A stretch of DNA of 64,000 nucleotides. It comes from Microbulbifer thermotolerans. GTDB taxonomy: Bacteria > Pseudomonadota > Gammaproteobacteria > Pseudomonadales > Cellvibrionaceae. A program made the position numbers and the translations under genes. The notes under the pieces were generated by a model, which saw only the letters and a list, made by a program, of their open reading frames with translations, had not been told where the DNA came from and made no database searches. Of the stretch, positions 25,647-34,729 are shown in pieces. Every line of letters begins with the position of its first letter. Within the stretch, counting starts at the first letter, position 1. The stretch lies in the NCBI RefSeq assembly GCF_900112305.1, contig NZ_FOKT01000009.1, forward strand, positions 62,001 through 126,000, given 5' to 3'.

Positions 25647-27007
25647 TGACCGGTGCCAAACACGCTCCATCAGGTATTACCAGGGCGGAATATGCCCGTC
25701 GCCGCGCGCGCCTGGTCGCCGGCATGGCACCGGGCAGTCTGGCGATAGTGCCGGCCGCGCGCGAGCAATTGCGCTCGCGGGATACCTATTTCCCTTTCCG
25801 ACAGGATAGCGATTTTCTCTATTTGACCGGTTTTAACGAACCGGAGGCGCTGCTGGTTTTGGTCCCTGGCCGCCCTCAGGGAGAGTCCCTGCTCTTCTGC
25901 CGCGAGCGCGACGCGGAAAAGGAAATGTGGGACGGCCCGCGCCTGGGGCCCGAGCGCGCAGCCGAGCAGTGCGGCCTTTGCGACGCCTTTCCGATCGGAG
26001 ACCTGGACGACATACTGCCGGGATTACTGGAGGGCCGCAGCCGCATTTACTACAGCATGGGCCGTTTTCCTCAACTGGATCGCCGTTTGCAGCAATACTT
26101 GCAGGTCATAGACGCCGCACCGGGCAACGCGGGCAGCCCGGAAATGGTCAACCTGGACTACCTGTTGCACGACCTGCGCCTTTCAAAGAGCGCCGCCGAG
26201 CTGCGCATTATGGCGCGCGCGGCCGAGATCAGCGCCGAGGCGCACCGCCGCGCTATGGCCTGCTGTCGACCCGGGTTGTACGAGTATCATTTGGAAGCGG
26301 AAATACTGCACGCCTTTGTCGCCGCTGGAGCCCGTGAGCCGGCCTACCCGACCATCGTTGGCGGCGGCGCCAATGCACTGGTGATGCACTACTGCAGCAA
26401 CAGTGCGCCACTCAAAAATGGCGACTTGGTGTTGGTGGACGCCGGTTGCGAGTACCGCGACTATGCCGCCGATATCACCCGGACTTATCCGGTCAGCGGC
26501 CGATTCAGCGGGGCTCAGAAGGCGCTGTACGAAATCGTGCTGGCGGCACAGTTGGAAGCCATAGAGCAGATCCGCGAGGGCAATCACTGGGATCAACCCC
26601 ATGCCGCCAGTGTCGAGGTGATTACCCAGGGGCTGATCGATCTGGGATTGCTGCACGGCGATCTCGGAGGGCTGATCGAGTCGGGCGCCTACCGCCGTTT
26701 TTACATGCATCGCGTCGGCCACTGGCTGGGAATGGATGTGCACGACGCTGGTGACTACCGGGTGCACGGCCAGTGGCGCCAGCTGGAGGCGGGGATGGTA
26801 ATGACGGTGGAACCGGGTATCTATATCGCGGCGGATGACGAAGCAGTGCCGGAGAAATTCCGCGGCATCGGCATCCGCATTGAAGATGACGTGGCGCTGA
26901 CGAAACAAGGTCCGATCGTGTTGTCGGCAGCGGCACCGAAGACGGTTGCGGAAATCGAATACACCATGCGCCAGGGACAAGGCCTGGTACAGGAGGAGCT
27001 GTGGTGA
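25646..27007 (+). CDS. pepP: Xaa-Pro aminopeptidase P
   Basis: 453 residues (E. coli 441). Removes N-terminal residues preceding proline. The N-terminal creatinase-like domain starts MTGAKHAPSGITRAEYARRR. The catalytic pita-bread domain has the dinuclear-metal ligands in LVDAGCEYRDYAADITRTYP (two Asp), RVGHWLGMDVHDAGDY (His), TVEPGIYI (Glu) and GIRIEDDVALT (Glu). ATG 25646 is chosen because it overlaps the ygfB stop (TGATG) and gives the right length; the frame is open further upstream but only inside ygfB. Cytoplasmic; second gene of the ubi operon. Confidence 0.96.
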   Translation: MTGAKHAPSGITRAEYARRRARLVAGMAPGSLAIVPAAREQLRSRDTYFPFRQDSDFLYLTGFNEPEALLVLVPGRPQGESLLFCRERDAEKEMWDGPRLGPERAAEQCGLCDAFPIGDLDDILPGLLEGRSRIYYSMGRFPQLDRRLQQYLQVIDAAPGNAGSPEMVNLDYLLHDLRLSKSAAELRIMARAAEISAEAHRRAMACCRPGLYEYHLEAEILHAFVAAGAREPAYPTIVGGGANALVMHYCSNSAPLKNGDLVLVDAGCEYRDYAADITRTYPVSGRFSGAQKALYEIVLAAQLEAIEQIREGNHWDQPHAASVEVITQGLIDLGLLHGDLGGLIESGAYRRFYMHRVGHWLGMDVHDAGDYRVHGQWRQLEAGMVMTVEPGIYIAADDEAVPEKFRGIGIRIEDDVALTKQGPIVLSAAAPKTVAEIEYTMRQGQGLVQEELW

Positions 27008-28248
27008 CCGGAGTGAATAAACAAAAGGTCGATGTGGCTATCGTCGGCGGCGGCATGGCCGGTGCCAGCCTGGCCTTGATGCTGGCCCACTTCTGCCCGC
27101 ACCTTTCGGTAGCGCTATTGGAGCAGCGCGCGCTGCCCGATGCGGACGCCAGCGTGCGGCTGCCCAGCTTCGACACCCGCGCTACGGCGATCGCCGCCGG
27201 CAGCCTGCAACTTTTCTCCGAGTTGGGTTTATGGAATCAGTTGCGGGACTACTGCGCGCCGATCGAGAGAATACAGGTCAGTGACCGCGGCCGCCCCTGT
27301 GGCATGTCGATGCGCGCGGCGCAGCAGCCGCGGGCCAGCTTTGCAGGTATGCTCGGCGCGGTGGTCGAAAATGCCGCCCTGGGACCGGTATTGCACCGTG
27401 CACTGGCACAGACACAAACGCAGGTGTTGGCCCCTGCGCGGGTTAACAGGGTGCAGATGGTGGCGGACGGGGCCCAGCTGGACTGGAGTGCGGGAGCGGG
27501 TTGCCCCGATACCCAGTTGCAGGCGGGGCTTCTGGTGGTGGCGGACGGTGCTGACTCGCCGCTGTGCCGCGGGCTCGGTATCGTCACTGAACGGATTGAG
27601 TACCGTCAGCGCGCGCTGGTCACTACCCTGGGGGTGCAAAGGGACCACCGCGGTACGGCTTATGAACGCTTCACCGATGCTGGACCAATGGCTCTGTTGC
27701 CGCTGCCGCGGAGGGATGGCAGTCATCGCATGGCGCTGGTTTGGACCTGCTCAGAGGAGGATGCGGCAATTCTGCGCGAACTGCCGGAGCATGAATTCAT
27801 CGCGCGGTTACAGAAAAGGTTTGGCTGGCGCGCCGGGCGTATTGAGCGTGCGGGCAGGGTGAGCGACTACCCCTTAAGCCTGTCTCTAGCGCGGGAGCAG
27901 TGGCGCCGGAATCTGGTATTGCTGGGGAATTGCGCACACTTTTTGCACCCTGTGGCGGGCCAGGGTTTCAATCTGACGCTGCGGGATTGCTACGGTCTGG
28001 CGCGTGCCTTGGCGGGTGCTGATTTGGCGCAAAATTCAACTGTAGGTCTAGAATTATTGGAGGCCTATGGACGGGATCGTCGCCTGGACCAGCAATTGAC
28101 GATCGGATTCAGTGACCGAATACCGCCGCTCTTCGCTTCCCCCGGGCTCTTCGCACGGGGACTGCGCCAAGCCGGCCTGCTGGCGCTGGCGCTGACACCA
28201 CCCCTGCGCGCCGGCTTTGTCGGCCAGGCCGCGGGATTTGGGCTTTAA
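27004..28248 (+). CDS. ubiH: 2-octaprenyl-6-methoxyphenol hydroxylase
   Basis: 414 residues. FAD monooxygenase of ubiquinone synthesis, associated with the inner membrane. The Rossmann motif VAIVGGGMAGASLAL opens the protein, DG(A)DS (VADGADSPLCRGLG) is the second FAD motif, and GNCAHFLHPVAGQGFNLTLRD the third, closely matching E. coli UbiH GQGFNLGMRD. Two in-frame GTG codons compete; GTG 27004 is preferred because AGGAGG lies 7 bases upstream and it overlaps the pepP stop as GTGA. The operon order ygfB-pepP-ubiH-ubiI is the same as in E. coli. Confidence 0.93.
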   Translation: MTGVNKQKVDVAIVGGGMAGASLALMLAHFCPHLSVALLEQRALPDADASVRLPSFDTRATAIAAGSLQLFSELGLWNQLRDYCAPIERIQVSDRGRPCGMSMRAAQQPRASFAGMLGAVVENAALGPVLHRALAQTQTQVLAPARVNRVQMVADGAQLDWSAGAGCPDTQLQAGLLVVADGADSPLCRGLGIVTERIEYRQRALVTTLGVQRDHRGTAYERFTDAGPMALLPLPRRDGSHRMALVWTCSEEDAAILRELPEHEFIARLQKRFGWRAGRIERAGRVSDYPLSLSLAREQWRRNLVLLGNCAHFLHPVAGQGFNLTLRDCYGLARALAGADLAQNSTVGLELLEAYGRDRRLDQQLTIGFSDRIPPLFASPGLFARGLRQAGLLALALTPPLRAGFVGQAAGFGL

Positions 28249-28284
28249 TTGTCAGCCGGGACTAATAAGCGGGGCAGATACCCT

Positions 28285-29517
28285 ATGAACCGAAAACGTC
28301 AGGATATCACGATTGTCGGCGGCGGCATGGTGGGCATGGCACAGGCTGCGCTGCTCGCGGTGCGCCACCCGCAGTTACAGTTGTCCGTGCTGGAGGCGGC
28401 CACCGAAGCGCCGCAGGTGCCGGATGAGCACTACGATGCGCGTGTGGTCGCCCTGACACAGGCATCCCGGGATTTGCTGGAAGAGGCCGGTGCCTGGGGA
28501 GAGATAGGCCTGCGGGCCTGTCCCTACACGGAGATGCGTGTGTGGGACGCGGAAGGCACTGGCTCCGTCTGTTTCAACAGCAGGGATGTGCAGTTGCCGA
28601 ATTTGGGTCATATCGTCGAAAACGGTGTTGTGGCGGCGGCGCTGCGCGCGCGCCTGGAGGCGCTGCCCAATGTGGAATTGGTCAGTGGCTTCCGCCTGGA
28701 GAGCTGGTGGCGAGACTGCGGCCACTGGCATCTGCAGCCGCGCAGTGGTCGCACCGATATGCCTGAGGGGCTGGAGGAGCGCGCAGAAGTCGTGCGCACT
28801 CGCCTGCTGATCGGCGCCGACGGCGCCCGCTCCAAAGTGCGGGACCTGTTGCGTATTCGCTGTCAGGATACCGACTACCACCAGACGGCGCTGGTGTGCG
28901 TAGTCCGCTGTGCAAAGCCACACCGCCACACTGCCTGGCAGCGCTTCCTGAAGACCGGCCCTCTGGCTTTTCTGCCGCTCGCCGGACTCGGCGACGACAA
29001 TCACTGTGCGGTCGTTTGGTCCGCGGACGAGGAGTTGGCGCGGGAATTGGTCATGTTGGATGATGCCGCTTTCGCGTTGAGCCTGGAGAAGGCCTTCGAA
29101 AGTGCGCTCGGCAAGGTGGAGTTTGTCGGCGATCGGCTGTCGTTTCCACTGCGTGCGCGCCATGCGGAGTCCTACTTTGGCCCCGGCGCAGTGTTGGTTG
29201 GCGATGCCGCCCACAACATTCACCCCCTGGCGGGACAGGGGGTGAATTTGGGGTTGCAGGATGTGCGTGTCCTGAGTGATGAAATAGGCCGCGCCCTGAA
29301 ACGTGGACTGGAGCTGGCGGACCCTTCGGTGCTGGCCCGTTACCAACGTCGCCGCCGCGGCGACAACGCCATCACCCTAAAGGCCATGAGCACCTTCAAG
29401 TCTCTCTTTGGCGCCGGCGATCTGCACTGGCGCTGGTTGCGCAATACGGGCTTGAGTATGGTGGACGCAAGCCCCATGTTGAAAAAGCGAATTATCCTGC
29501 GCGCCATGGCTGTGTGA
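28285..29517 (+). CDS. ubiI: Ubiquinone-synthesis FAD monooxygenase, UbiI by position
   Basis: 410 residues. Paralogue of UbiH with the same three FAD motifs: ITIVGGGMVGMAQAALL, LIGADGARSKVRDLL and GDAAHNIHPLAGQGVNLGLQD. It probably performs C5 hydroxylation of the ubiquinone ring. The UbiI, UbiF and UbiH branches are similar, so the name rests mostly on gene order directly after ubiH. ATG 28285 is preferred over the upstream in-frame TTG at 28249 because MNRKRQDITIVGGG has the correct spacing to the FAD motif. Cytoplasmic face of the inner membrane. Confidence 0.85.
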   Translation: MNRKRQDITIVGGGMVGMAQAALLAVRHPQLQLSVLEAATEAPQVPDEHYDARVVALTQASRDLLEEAGAWGEIGLRACPYTEMRVWDAEGTGSVCFNSRDVQLPNLGHIVENGVVAAALRARLEALPNVELVSGFRLESWWRDCGHWHLQPRSGRTDMPEGLEERAEVVRTRLLIGADGARSKVRDLLRIRCQDTDYHQTALVCVVRCAKPHRHTAWQRFLKTGPLAFLPLAGLGDDNHCAVVWSADEELARELVMLDDAAFALSLEKAFESALGKVEFVGDRLSFPLRARHAESYFGPGAVLVGDAAHNIHPLAGQGVNLGLQDVRVLSDEIGRALKRGLELADPSVLARYQRRRRGDNAITLKAMSTFKSLFGAGDLHWRWLRNTGLSMVDASPMLKKRIILRAMAV

Positions 29518-29688
29518 CGCACCGGGGAGCTTATCCTGCGATCTCTTCGCACAAAGGGGGAGCGCAGGATTGGGGTGGCGTTTGCAGAAACGCTACCCGT
29601 TGGGGCTGACAGCCCTAGAAGCTGAGTCCAATATAGGTATGGGCCCGGATAACTGCCGCTGGCGCGCTATCAATAAAAGATCATAACC

Positions 29689-30633
29689 TTGAGCCACTGG
29701 ATACCGATTTACCAATTTCCCCTCGACAGAGACCTTGCCGATCTGGCGCACTTTATCCGCCGCCACCGGTTGCCCCTGCGTATAACCGAGGAAAACAATT
29801 GCCAGGTTTTAAGCGGGCCTGACTCGCAGTTGGCTGAACTCCTGTTGCCGCTGTTGCGGCGTTGGGATGCCGGTGAGATTGATCTCGCCACAGTGCGTCT
29901 GGAACCGATCGACACACGAGATGCGGAGGCGTCCGGCGCAGTGTCTCGTGAAGTAGAGGAGCAGGATAGTGGGGAACTCGGGGAGCTTCCCCTGGCCGGC
30001 TGGCCGTTGCGAAAAACGCCACTGAGCCTGGTTTTGATCGCCGTTTGTTTTATCGGCTGGTTACTTCGGCACTACGGTTTGGTGGATGGGCTGTTGATTT
30101 ATCCAGACCCTCGTGCTGATTTCCAGTTGGCTAGTTCGAGCCTTGCCTGGCACTGGGCGCAGGGTGAGTATTGGCGTCTGTGGACGCCGGCGGTCGTACA
30201 CCTTTCTCTGCCCCATGCGCTTTTCAATGCCTTGGGTATCTGGATCCTGGGCCGCCCCTTGGAGGCGCGTGCCGGCACTTTGCTGTTTGCGCTGTTGGTG
30301 TTTGTCAGCGCGGCAGTCGCGAATTTGGCGCAGTATTGCTGGTCTCCGGAGATTCAGTTTGGCGGTATGTCCGGTGTGGTATACGCCCTGGTGGGCGCTG
30401 TATTCCTGTTGCAGCGCTGGGTACCCGGCTGGCGGGAGCTGCCCGCGGGGCTGGTTCCCCTGGCACTGGGCTGGCTGTTGTTGTGCGCCAGTGGCCTGGT
30501 GACTTATGTTATTGGCACGGGTATCGCTAACGCCGCGCATATCGGCGGCTTTATCTGCGGTTTGTTGCTGGCTTTGATTTACTGTCTTGCCGGTGGCGCA
30601 CACCAATTTATCGGTAAGCCGGCTTCCGGCTGA
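29689..30633 (+). CDS. GlpG-like rhomboid intramembrane serine protease
   Basis: 314 residues. An N-terminal cytoplasmic domain (~1-100) like that of GlpG is followed by a six- to seven-helix rhomboid core. The catalytic Ser is in FGGMSGVVYALVG (GxSG, ~225) and the catalytic His in NAAHIGGFICGLLLAL (~285). WRLWTPAVVHLSLPHALFNALGIW holds the L1 and helix 2 signature (HxxxN). The only suitable start is TTG 29689 with a weak ribosome site; no ATG or GTG occurs before the domain. It cleaves membrane-spanning substrates, which are unknown here. CNNM gene follows after 5 bases, so the two form an operon. Confidence 0.9.
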   Translation: MSHWIPIYQFPLDRDLADLAHFIRRHRLPLRITEENNCQVLSGPDSQLAELLLPLLRRWDAGEIDLATVRLEPIDTRDAEASGAVSREVEEQDSGELGELPLAGWPLRKTPLSLVLIAVCFIGWLLRHYGLVDGLLIYPDPRADFQLASSSLAWHWAQGEYWRLWTPAVVHLSLPHALFNALGIWILGRPLEARAGTLLFALLVFVSAAVANLAQYCWSPEIQFGGMSGVVYALVGAVFLLQRWVPGWRELPAGLVPLALGWLLLCASGLVTYVIGTGIANAAHIGGFICGLLLALIYCLAGGAHQFIGKPASG

Positions 30634-30638
30634 TTTTT

Positions 30639-31766
30639 ATGATTCTACTGATCACCTATATTCTCATCGCACTCGGCTTCTCCTTTTTGTGTTCCATTGC
30701 CGAGTCGGTCATCCTCAGCGTGACCACGCCCTACGTCAGCCTGCTTGAACGCGAGGGGCACAGGGCTGGACGCATACTGCGCAAGTTGAAAGAAGACATC
30801 AATGCGCCCTTGTCGGCGATACTGACTTTGAACACCATTGCCCACACTGCCGGTGCCGCCGGTGCTGGCGCCCAGGCAGCGGCGGTTTTCGGCAGTCAGT
30901 ACCTGGGCCTGGCGTCGGCGATTCTGACGCTGCTGATTCTGATATTTTCCGAAATCATACCGAAAACCCTGGGGGCCTTTTACTGGCGGCAACTGGCTCC
31001 GCTGACCGCCTATGCCTTGCGCGGGCTTGTGTGGATACTCTACCCCTTTGTGAAAATGTCTGAGTGGTTGACCCGCGGGCTGTCTCACGGCCCGATGCTG
31101 ACCGGATTCAGCCGTGAAGAATTCGCGGTGATGGCGGAGCTGGGTGAAGCGGAAGGGCAATTGGAGCAGCGCGAGTCGAGCATTCTGCGCAACCTGTTTT
31201 TTACCCTGCGCGATCACTCGGTGCGCGAAGTGATGACGCCGCGCACCGTTGTTTATTCCCTTTCCCAGGACGATACGGTGGGCGAGGCCTATGAGGATGT
31301 TGAAAAGAGCCGCTTTTCCCGTATCCCTGTATACGAGCGCGGCACGCCCGAGTGCGTGGTGGGTTTCGTGCTCAAGCAGGATCTTTTGCTGGCCTATGCC
31401 AAGGGCGAGCAGGATAAAAAACTGGCGGAGTACCGTCGCGATATGTTGATGTTGCCGGAGACGGCAACCATCTACCAGGCTTTCCAGAAAATGTTGGCCC
31501 GCCGGGTGCAAATCAGTGCGGTGCTGGATGAATACGGCGGTCTCGAAGGTCTGGTGACACTGGAGGATATTCTCGAGACTCTGCTCGGCGAAGAAATTGT
31601 TGACGAGGCGGACAAAACCCCGGACCGCCAGGCGCTGGCCAGGCGCTTGTGGCGTTTGCGTTCAAAGCGTCACGGTCTGCGGGTGGATAAGGCGGCCGAG
31701 GCAGAAGAGGGAGCAAAGGCCTTGGATGAAGAGAGCAGTGGGGAACAGCATCGCCCCGGTGGTTGA
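30639..31766 (+). CDS. CNNM (DUF21) and CBS domain membrane protein
   Basis: 375 residues. Residues 1-~160 are a DUF21/CNNM transmembrane domain (ITYILIALGFSFLCSIAESV and LTLLILIFSEIIPKTLGA are diagnostic). Then comes a linked CBS pair with VREVMTPRTVVYSLSQDDTVGEAYE and ISAVLDEYGGLEGLVTLEDILE. There is no CorC_HlyC C-terminal domain; instead a short charged tail follows. Relatives act in magnesium or cobalt efflux and homeostasis. The inner-membrane location is clear; ion specificity is inferred from family only. Confidence 0.9.
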   Translation: MILLITYILIALGFSFLCSIAESVILSVTTPYVSLLEREGHRAGRILRKLKEDINAPLSAILTLNTIAHTAGAAGAGAQAAAVFGSQYLGLASAILTLLILIFSEIIPKTLGAFYWRQLAPLTAYALRGLVWILYPFVKMSEWLTRGLSHGPMLTGFSREEFAVMAELGEAEGQLEQRESSILRNLFFTLRDHSVREVMTPRTVVYSLSQDDTVGEAYEDVEKSRFSRIPVYERGTPECVVGFVLKQDLLLAYAKGEQDKKLAEYRRDMLMLPETATIYQAFQKMLARRVQISAVLDEYGGLEGLVTLEDILETLLGEEIVDEADKTPDRQALARRLWRLRSKRHGLRVDKAAEAEEGAKALDEESSGEQHRPGG

Positions 31767-31829
31767 AATCGCGGAACCCCGCCCCGATAGATGTGTCCCA
31801 GGTTTAGATAGTTTTCTGGAATCGCCATA

Positions 31830-32126
31830 GTGCATACTGGGATCTGCATATTCATACTTCAATCTTTGCTGCTATGTGCGGTAGCGCAGGCCGATCCCGG
31901 TGCGAATGTTTTCCAGGCCGACGATTCCGCTGTTATCCAGCTTGCGGACAGCGGTATCGATTCTTCGGCGGGTGAAGGGGGCGGCAACGAGGATTTACAC
32001 AAAGCTGTCGACCCGGCGGCCTTGCCGTGTGCGGCTCTAACAACCCGTGACCTTTCTACCCGGCGTGCGCCGCGAATTCCCTATCGCGCATGTCCCGCCA
32101 TACGCGCTCCTCCCGTTCCGGCATAA
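31830..32126 (+). CDS. Doubtful small secreted protein
   Basis: 98 codons from GTG 31830. The start looks like a signal peptide (ICIFILQSLLLCAVAQA, then DPGANVFQADD). The last ~30 residues, however, read like untranslated GC-rich sequence (Arg and Pro rich), and no strong ribosome site precedes the GTG. It fills the gap between the CNNM and CBS genes. Treat as tentative. Confidence 0.28.
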   Translation: MHTGICIFILQSLLLCAVAQADPGANVFQADDSAVIQLADSGIDSSAGEGGGNEDLHKAVDPAALPCAALTTRDLSTRRAPRIPYRACPAIRAPPVPA

Positions 32127-32219
32127 CTCCATTTATTTCCCAATTTTTATTGCTGCGCTGCCAAAGCGCATTCGATTTCTGGCATGTCTGTTGGATGTGC
32201 CTCACAGAGAGTTATTGCC

Positions 32220-32786
32220 ATGAAAAAACTGAACGTTTCTCAACTGCAGGATCGCGACAGGTTGGTTTTCCCCGAAGAGTTTACAGAGCTTACCCTGGAC
32301 TCCCCCGCACTGTGTTTTGTCACCGATTTCAAAAGTCATCACCCGGCCCTGGTGACGCCATCGGTATCTGCCATGCAGGCCGCTCAGATGATGGACGCGG
32401 GACGTTTGAACGCACTGCTTGTTCTCGACAGAGACGGTGCGTTTGCCGGCCTGCTCACCGCGGAGGATCTCAGCTATCAAAAGGTGATGCAGTGGGTGGC
32501 TGCCGGTGTGCCGCGCCACGAACTGACGGTCGGTGATTTCATGCGCCCCCGCAGTGAACTGAAAATACTGAGTTATCCACAGGTGGAAAAAAGCAGTATC
32601 CGCGACGTGCTGGAGACGATGCGCCAGCACGGCCAGCGGCACTGTCTGCTGGTGGATCAGCACAATCACCATGTGCGCGGACTGATCAGTGTCGCGGAAG
32701 TGGGCAGGCGCCTGCAGGTCGAGATTGATATCGACAGGGTGCCGACCTTCGCGGAAATCCAGCGTGCGGTGGCACGGGCACACTGA
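32220..32786 (+). CDS. CBS-domain pair protein
   Basis: 188 residues. Two CBS motifs: LVTPSVSAMQAAQMMDAGRLNALLVLDRDG with FAGLLTAEDLSY, and SYPQVEKSSIRDVLETMRQHGQRHCLLVD with VRGLISVAEVGRRL. No other domain. Such stand-alone CBS pairs sense adenine nucleotides and regulate partners; none is identifiable next to it. ATG 32220 is used with AGAGAG upstream; it corresponds to the natural start MKKLNVSQL. A large perfect palindrome follows the stop by 4 bases. Confidence 0.85.
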   Translation: MKKLNVSQLQDRDRLVFPEEFTELTLDSPALCFVTDFKSHHPALVTPSVSAMQAAQMMDAGRLNALLVLDRDGAFAGLLTAEDLSYQKVMQWVAAGVPRHELTVGDFMRPRSELKILSYPQVEKSSIRDVLETMRQHGQRHCLLVDQHNHHVRGLISVAEVGRRLQVEIDIDRVPTFAEIQRAVARAH

Positions 32787-32790
32787 TGGA

Positions 32791-32822
32791 ACCGGCGATG
32801 GCCGCTAGCGGCCATCGCCGGT
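32791..32822. terminator. 32-base perfect palindrome after the CBS gene
   Basis: Sixteen-base arms ACCGGCGATGGCCGCT / AGCGGCCATCGCCGGT meet without a loop at 32806/32807, 4 bases beyond the stop. No T-run follows, so it is either a Rho-independent-like structure without a U-tract, a 3' end stabiliser or a protein-binding site. Confidence 0.5.
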
Positions 32823-33096
32823 ATGCAGCGCGATTCCAGTCCAGTGCGGGATAACGGGATGGGTAGCCGCGCTGGCGGTGTGCGAGAGATCAATATTTCA
32901 TATTGTTATATTTATTCGCTCTAATATGCATTTATGGAATTTACTGGGCCGCGCGGAATCTTTGGCGGCAAGCGCGGCCGAAAGCAGTTTATAGTCCCGG
33001 TGCCTGCTAGGCTTGCAGCATAGCGCCGTCTGGTATCACTGGCGGTGGGGCCGGTAGAATACGCGGCTTTCTAGGCTTGCAGATTGAGAGCATCAG
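32823..33096. promoter_or_regulatory. Leader region of gcvT with a 12-base direct repeat
   Basis: About 270 bases before gcvT. An AT-rich patch (~32890-32945) may hold the promoter. CTAGGCTTGCAG occurs twice, at 33007-33018 and 33071-33082, 64 bases apart, the second ending 14 bases before the gcvT ATG. No glycine riboswitch consensus was recognised. Confidence 0.45.
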
Positions 33097-34185
33097 ATGG
33101 GTAACAAAACGCCATTGTACGACACGCATGTCGCCATGGGCGGCAAGATGGTGGATTTCGGCGGATGGGACATGCCGCTGCATTACGGATCGCAGCTGGA
33201 AGAGCACGAAAAGGTGCGCACTGACGCGGGCATGTTTGATGTGTCCCACATGACAGTGGTCGATATCGATGGCGACGGCGCCCGCGATTATCTGCGTTAT
33301 CTGCTGGCCAACGATGTGGCAAAACTGGATGGGGTGACGGGCAAGGCACTCTATACCGGTATGCTGAATGAAAAAGGTGGCGTGATCGACGATCTGATCG
33401 TCTACCTCAAGGAGTCTGGCTATCGGGTGGTGGTCAACTGCGCGACTCGGGAAAAGGATCTGGAGTGGATGTCCAGGCAGGCTGAGGCCTTCGATGTCTC
33501 CCTGAGCGAGCGTCCCGAGCTGGCCATGGTGGCCATTCAAGGTCCCAACGCGATTGACAAAGTCAAGCAAGTGATGGGCATCGAGTGGGTTTCCGCCATC
33601 GACAATCTCAAGGTGTTCCAGAGCGTGGCCCGCGGTGACTGGTTTGTCGCCCGCACCGGTTATACCGGTGAAGACGGCCTGGAGATTATGTTGTCCGGTG
33701 AGGATGCGCCCGGATTTTGGCGCGCCCTGGCAGATGCGGGTGTGGCACCCTGTGGCCTGGGAGCCCGGGATACCCTGCGCCTGGAAGCGGGAATGAACCT
33801 GTACGGTCACGAGATGGATGAAGATACCTCGCCGCTGGTGGCGAATATGGGTTGGACTATCGCCTGGCAGCCGGAGGACCGCGACTTTATCGGCCGGACT
33901 GCGCTGGAGGAAGAAAAAGCCCAGGGTGTTAAAGAAAAACTGGTTGGCCTCGTTTTGAAAGAGCGCGGTGTGCTGCGCGCCGGGCAACCGGTAGTGGTGG
34001 ACGGCAGTGAAGAGCGCGGTATTATCACCAGCGGCACCTTTTCCCCGACTCTGGGCTACTCTATTGCGTTGGCGAGGGTACCGGTTTCTGTGGGAGACAC
34101 GGCGCAAGTGGAAATGCGCAAGAAACTGGTGTCCGTGAAGGTGGTGAAACCCTGTTTCGTACGCAACGGCAAATCGGTGATTTGA
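33097..34185 (+). CDS. gcvT: Glycine cleavage system T protein (aminomethyltransferase)
   Basis: 362 residues. Transfers the methylene group from aminomethyl-lipoyl GcvH to tetrahydrofolate, releasing ammonia. Recognised by [20 protein letters not shown] (~19-38), [29 protein letters not shown] (folate site, ~88-103), [15 protein letters not shown] and [20 protein letters not shown] 33097 follows a GAGAG site. gcvH follows 64 bases downstream. No gcvP is in the window; in many relatives it is unlinked or further away. Confidence 0.96.
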   Translation: MGNKTPLYDTHVAMGGKMVDFGGWDMPLHYGSQLEEHEKVRTDAGMFDVSHMTVVDIDGDGARDYLRYLLANDVAKLDGVTGKALYTGMLNEKGGVIDDLIVYLKESGYRVVVNCATREKDLEWMSRQAEAFDVSLSERPELAMVAIQGPNAIDKVKQVMGIEWVSAIDNLKVFQSVARGDWFVARTGYTGEDGLEIMLSGEDAPGFWRALADAGVAPCGLGARDTLRLEAGMNLYGHEMDEDTSPLVANMGWTIAWQPEDRDFIGRTALEEEKAQGVKEKLVGLVLKERGVLRAGQPVVVDGSEERGIITSGTFSPTLGYSIALARVPVSVGDTAQVEMRKKLVSVKVVKPCFVRNGKSVI

Positions 34186-34249
34186 CGGGCCGTCTTGAAC
34201 TGAACTTCGAAGTCTGAATTATAAAATTACTTAATCGAGGGATCACAGA

Positions 34250-34639
34250 ATGAGTGAGATTCGCAGTGAACTGAAATACCTGTCCAGCCACGAGTGGGCG
34301 CGGCTGGAAGAGGATGGCACTGTCACCGTGGGTATCAGCGACCACGCCCAGGACGCCCTCGGGGATGTGGTTTATGTGGAAACGCCGGAAGTGGGAACCA
34401 CTCTGGCGGCTGGTGACGAAGCCGGCGTTGTGGAGTCCGTCAAGGCGGCCAGTGATATCTACTCACCGGTGTCCGGTGAAGTGATTGAAGTCAACGAGGC
34501 TTTGGAGGACGCACCGGAAACCGTCAACTCCTCTCCCTACGACGACGGCTGGTTTTTCCGCGTCAAGCCCAGCGATCCGAGCGAGTTGGATAATTTGCTC
34601 GATGCCGACGCCTACCAAAGCGAGTGCGAAGAGGGCTGA
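34250..34639 (+). CDS. gcvH: Glycine cleavage system H protein
   Basis: 129 residues. Lipoyl carrier that shuttles the aminomethyl group between GcvP and GcvT. The lipoylated Lys is in [17 protein letters not shown] (~61-75). [21 protein letters not shown] and [13 protein letters not shown] are the other family motifs. A GAGGGATC site precedes ATG 34250. Cytoplasmic. It forms an operon with gcvT. Confidence 0.97.
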   Translation: MSEIRSELKYLSSHEWARLEEDGTVTVGISDHAQDALGDVVYVETPEVGTTLAAGDEAGVVESVKAASDIYSPVSGEVIEVNEALEDAPETVNSSPYDDGWFFRVKPSDPSELDNLLDADAYQSECEEG

Positions 34640-34646
34640 CCCCCGC

Positions 34647-34679
34647 GCGGAACACGCATGCTGTCAGCAGGTGTTCCGC
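34647..34679 (+). terminator. Possible hairpin after gcvH
   Basis: Nine-base arms GCGGAACAC (34647-34655) and GTGTTCCGC (34671-34679) separated by 15 bases, 8 bases after the gcvH stop. No T-run follows. Confidence 0.4.
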
Positions 34680-34729
34680 CTTGCCCGCGCCCGGTCTGTC
34701 CGGGCGAGGGTACTGCCCGTTTGTATCCT

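Noticed and set aside
32823-33096. Possible glycine riboswitch before gcvT
   Set aside because: The conserved core blocks of the glycine aptamer were not recognisable in this leader.
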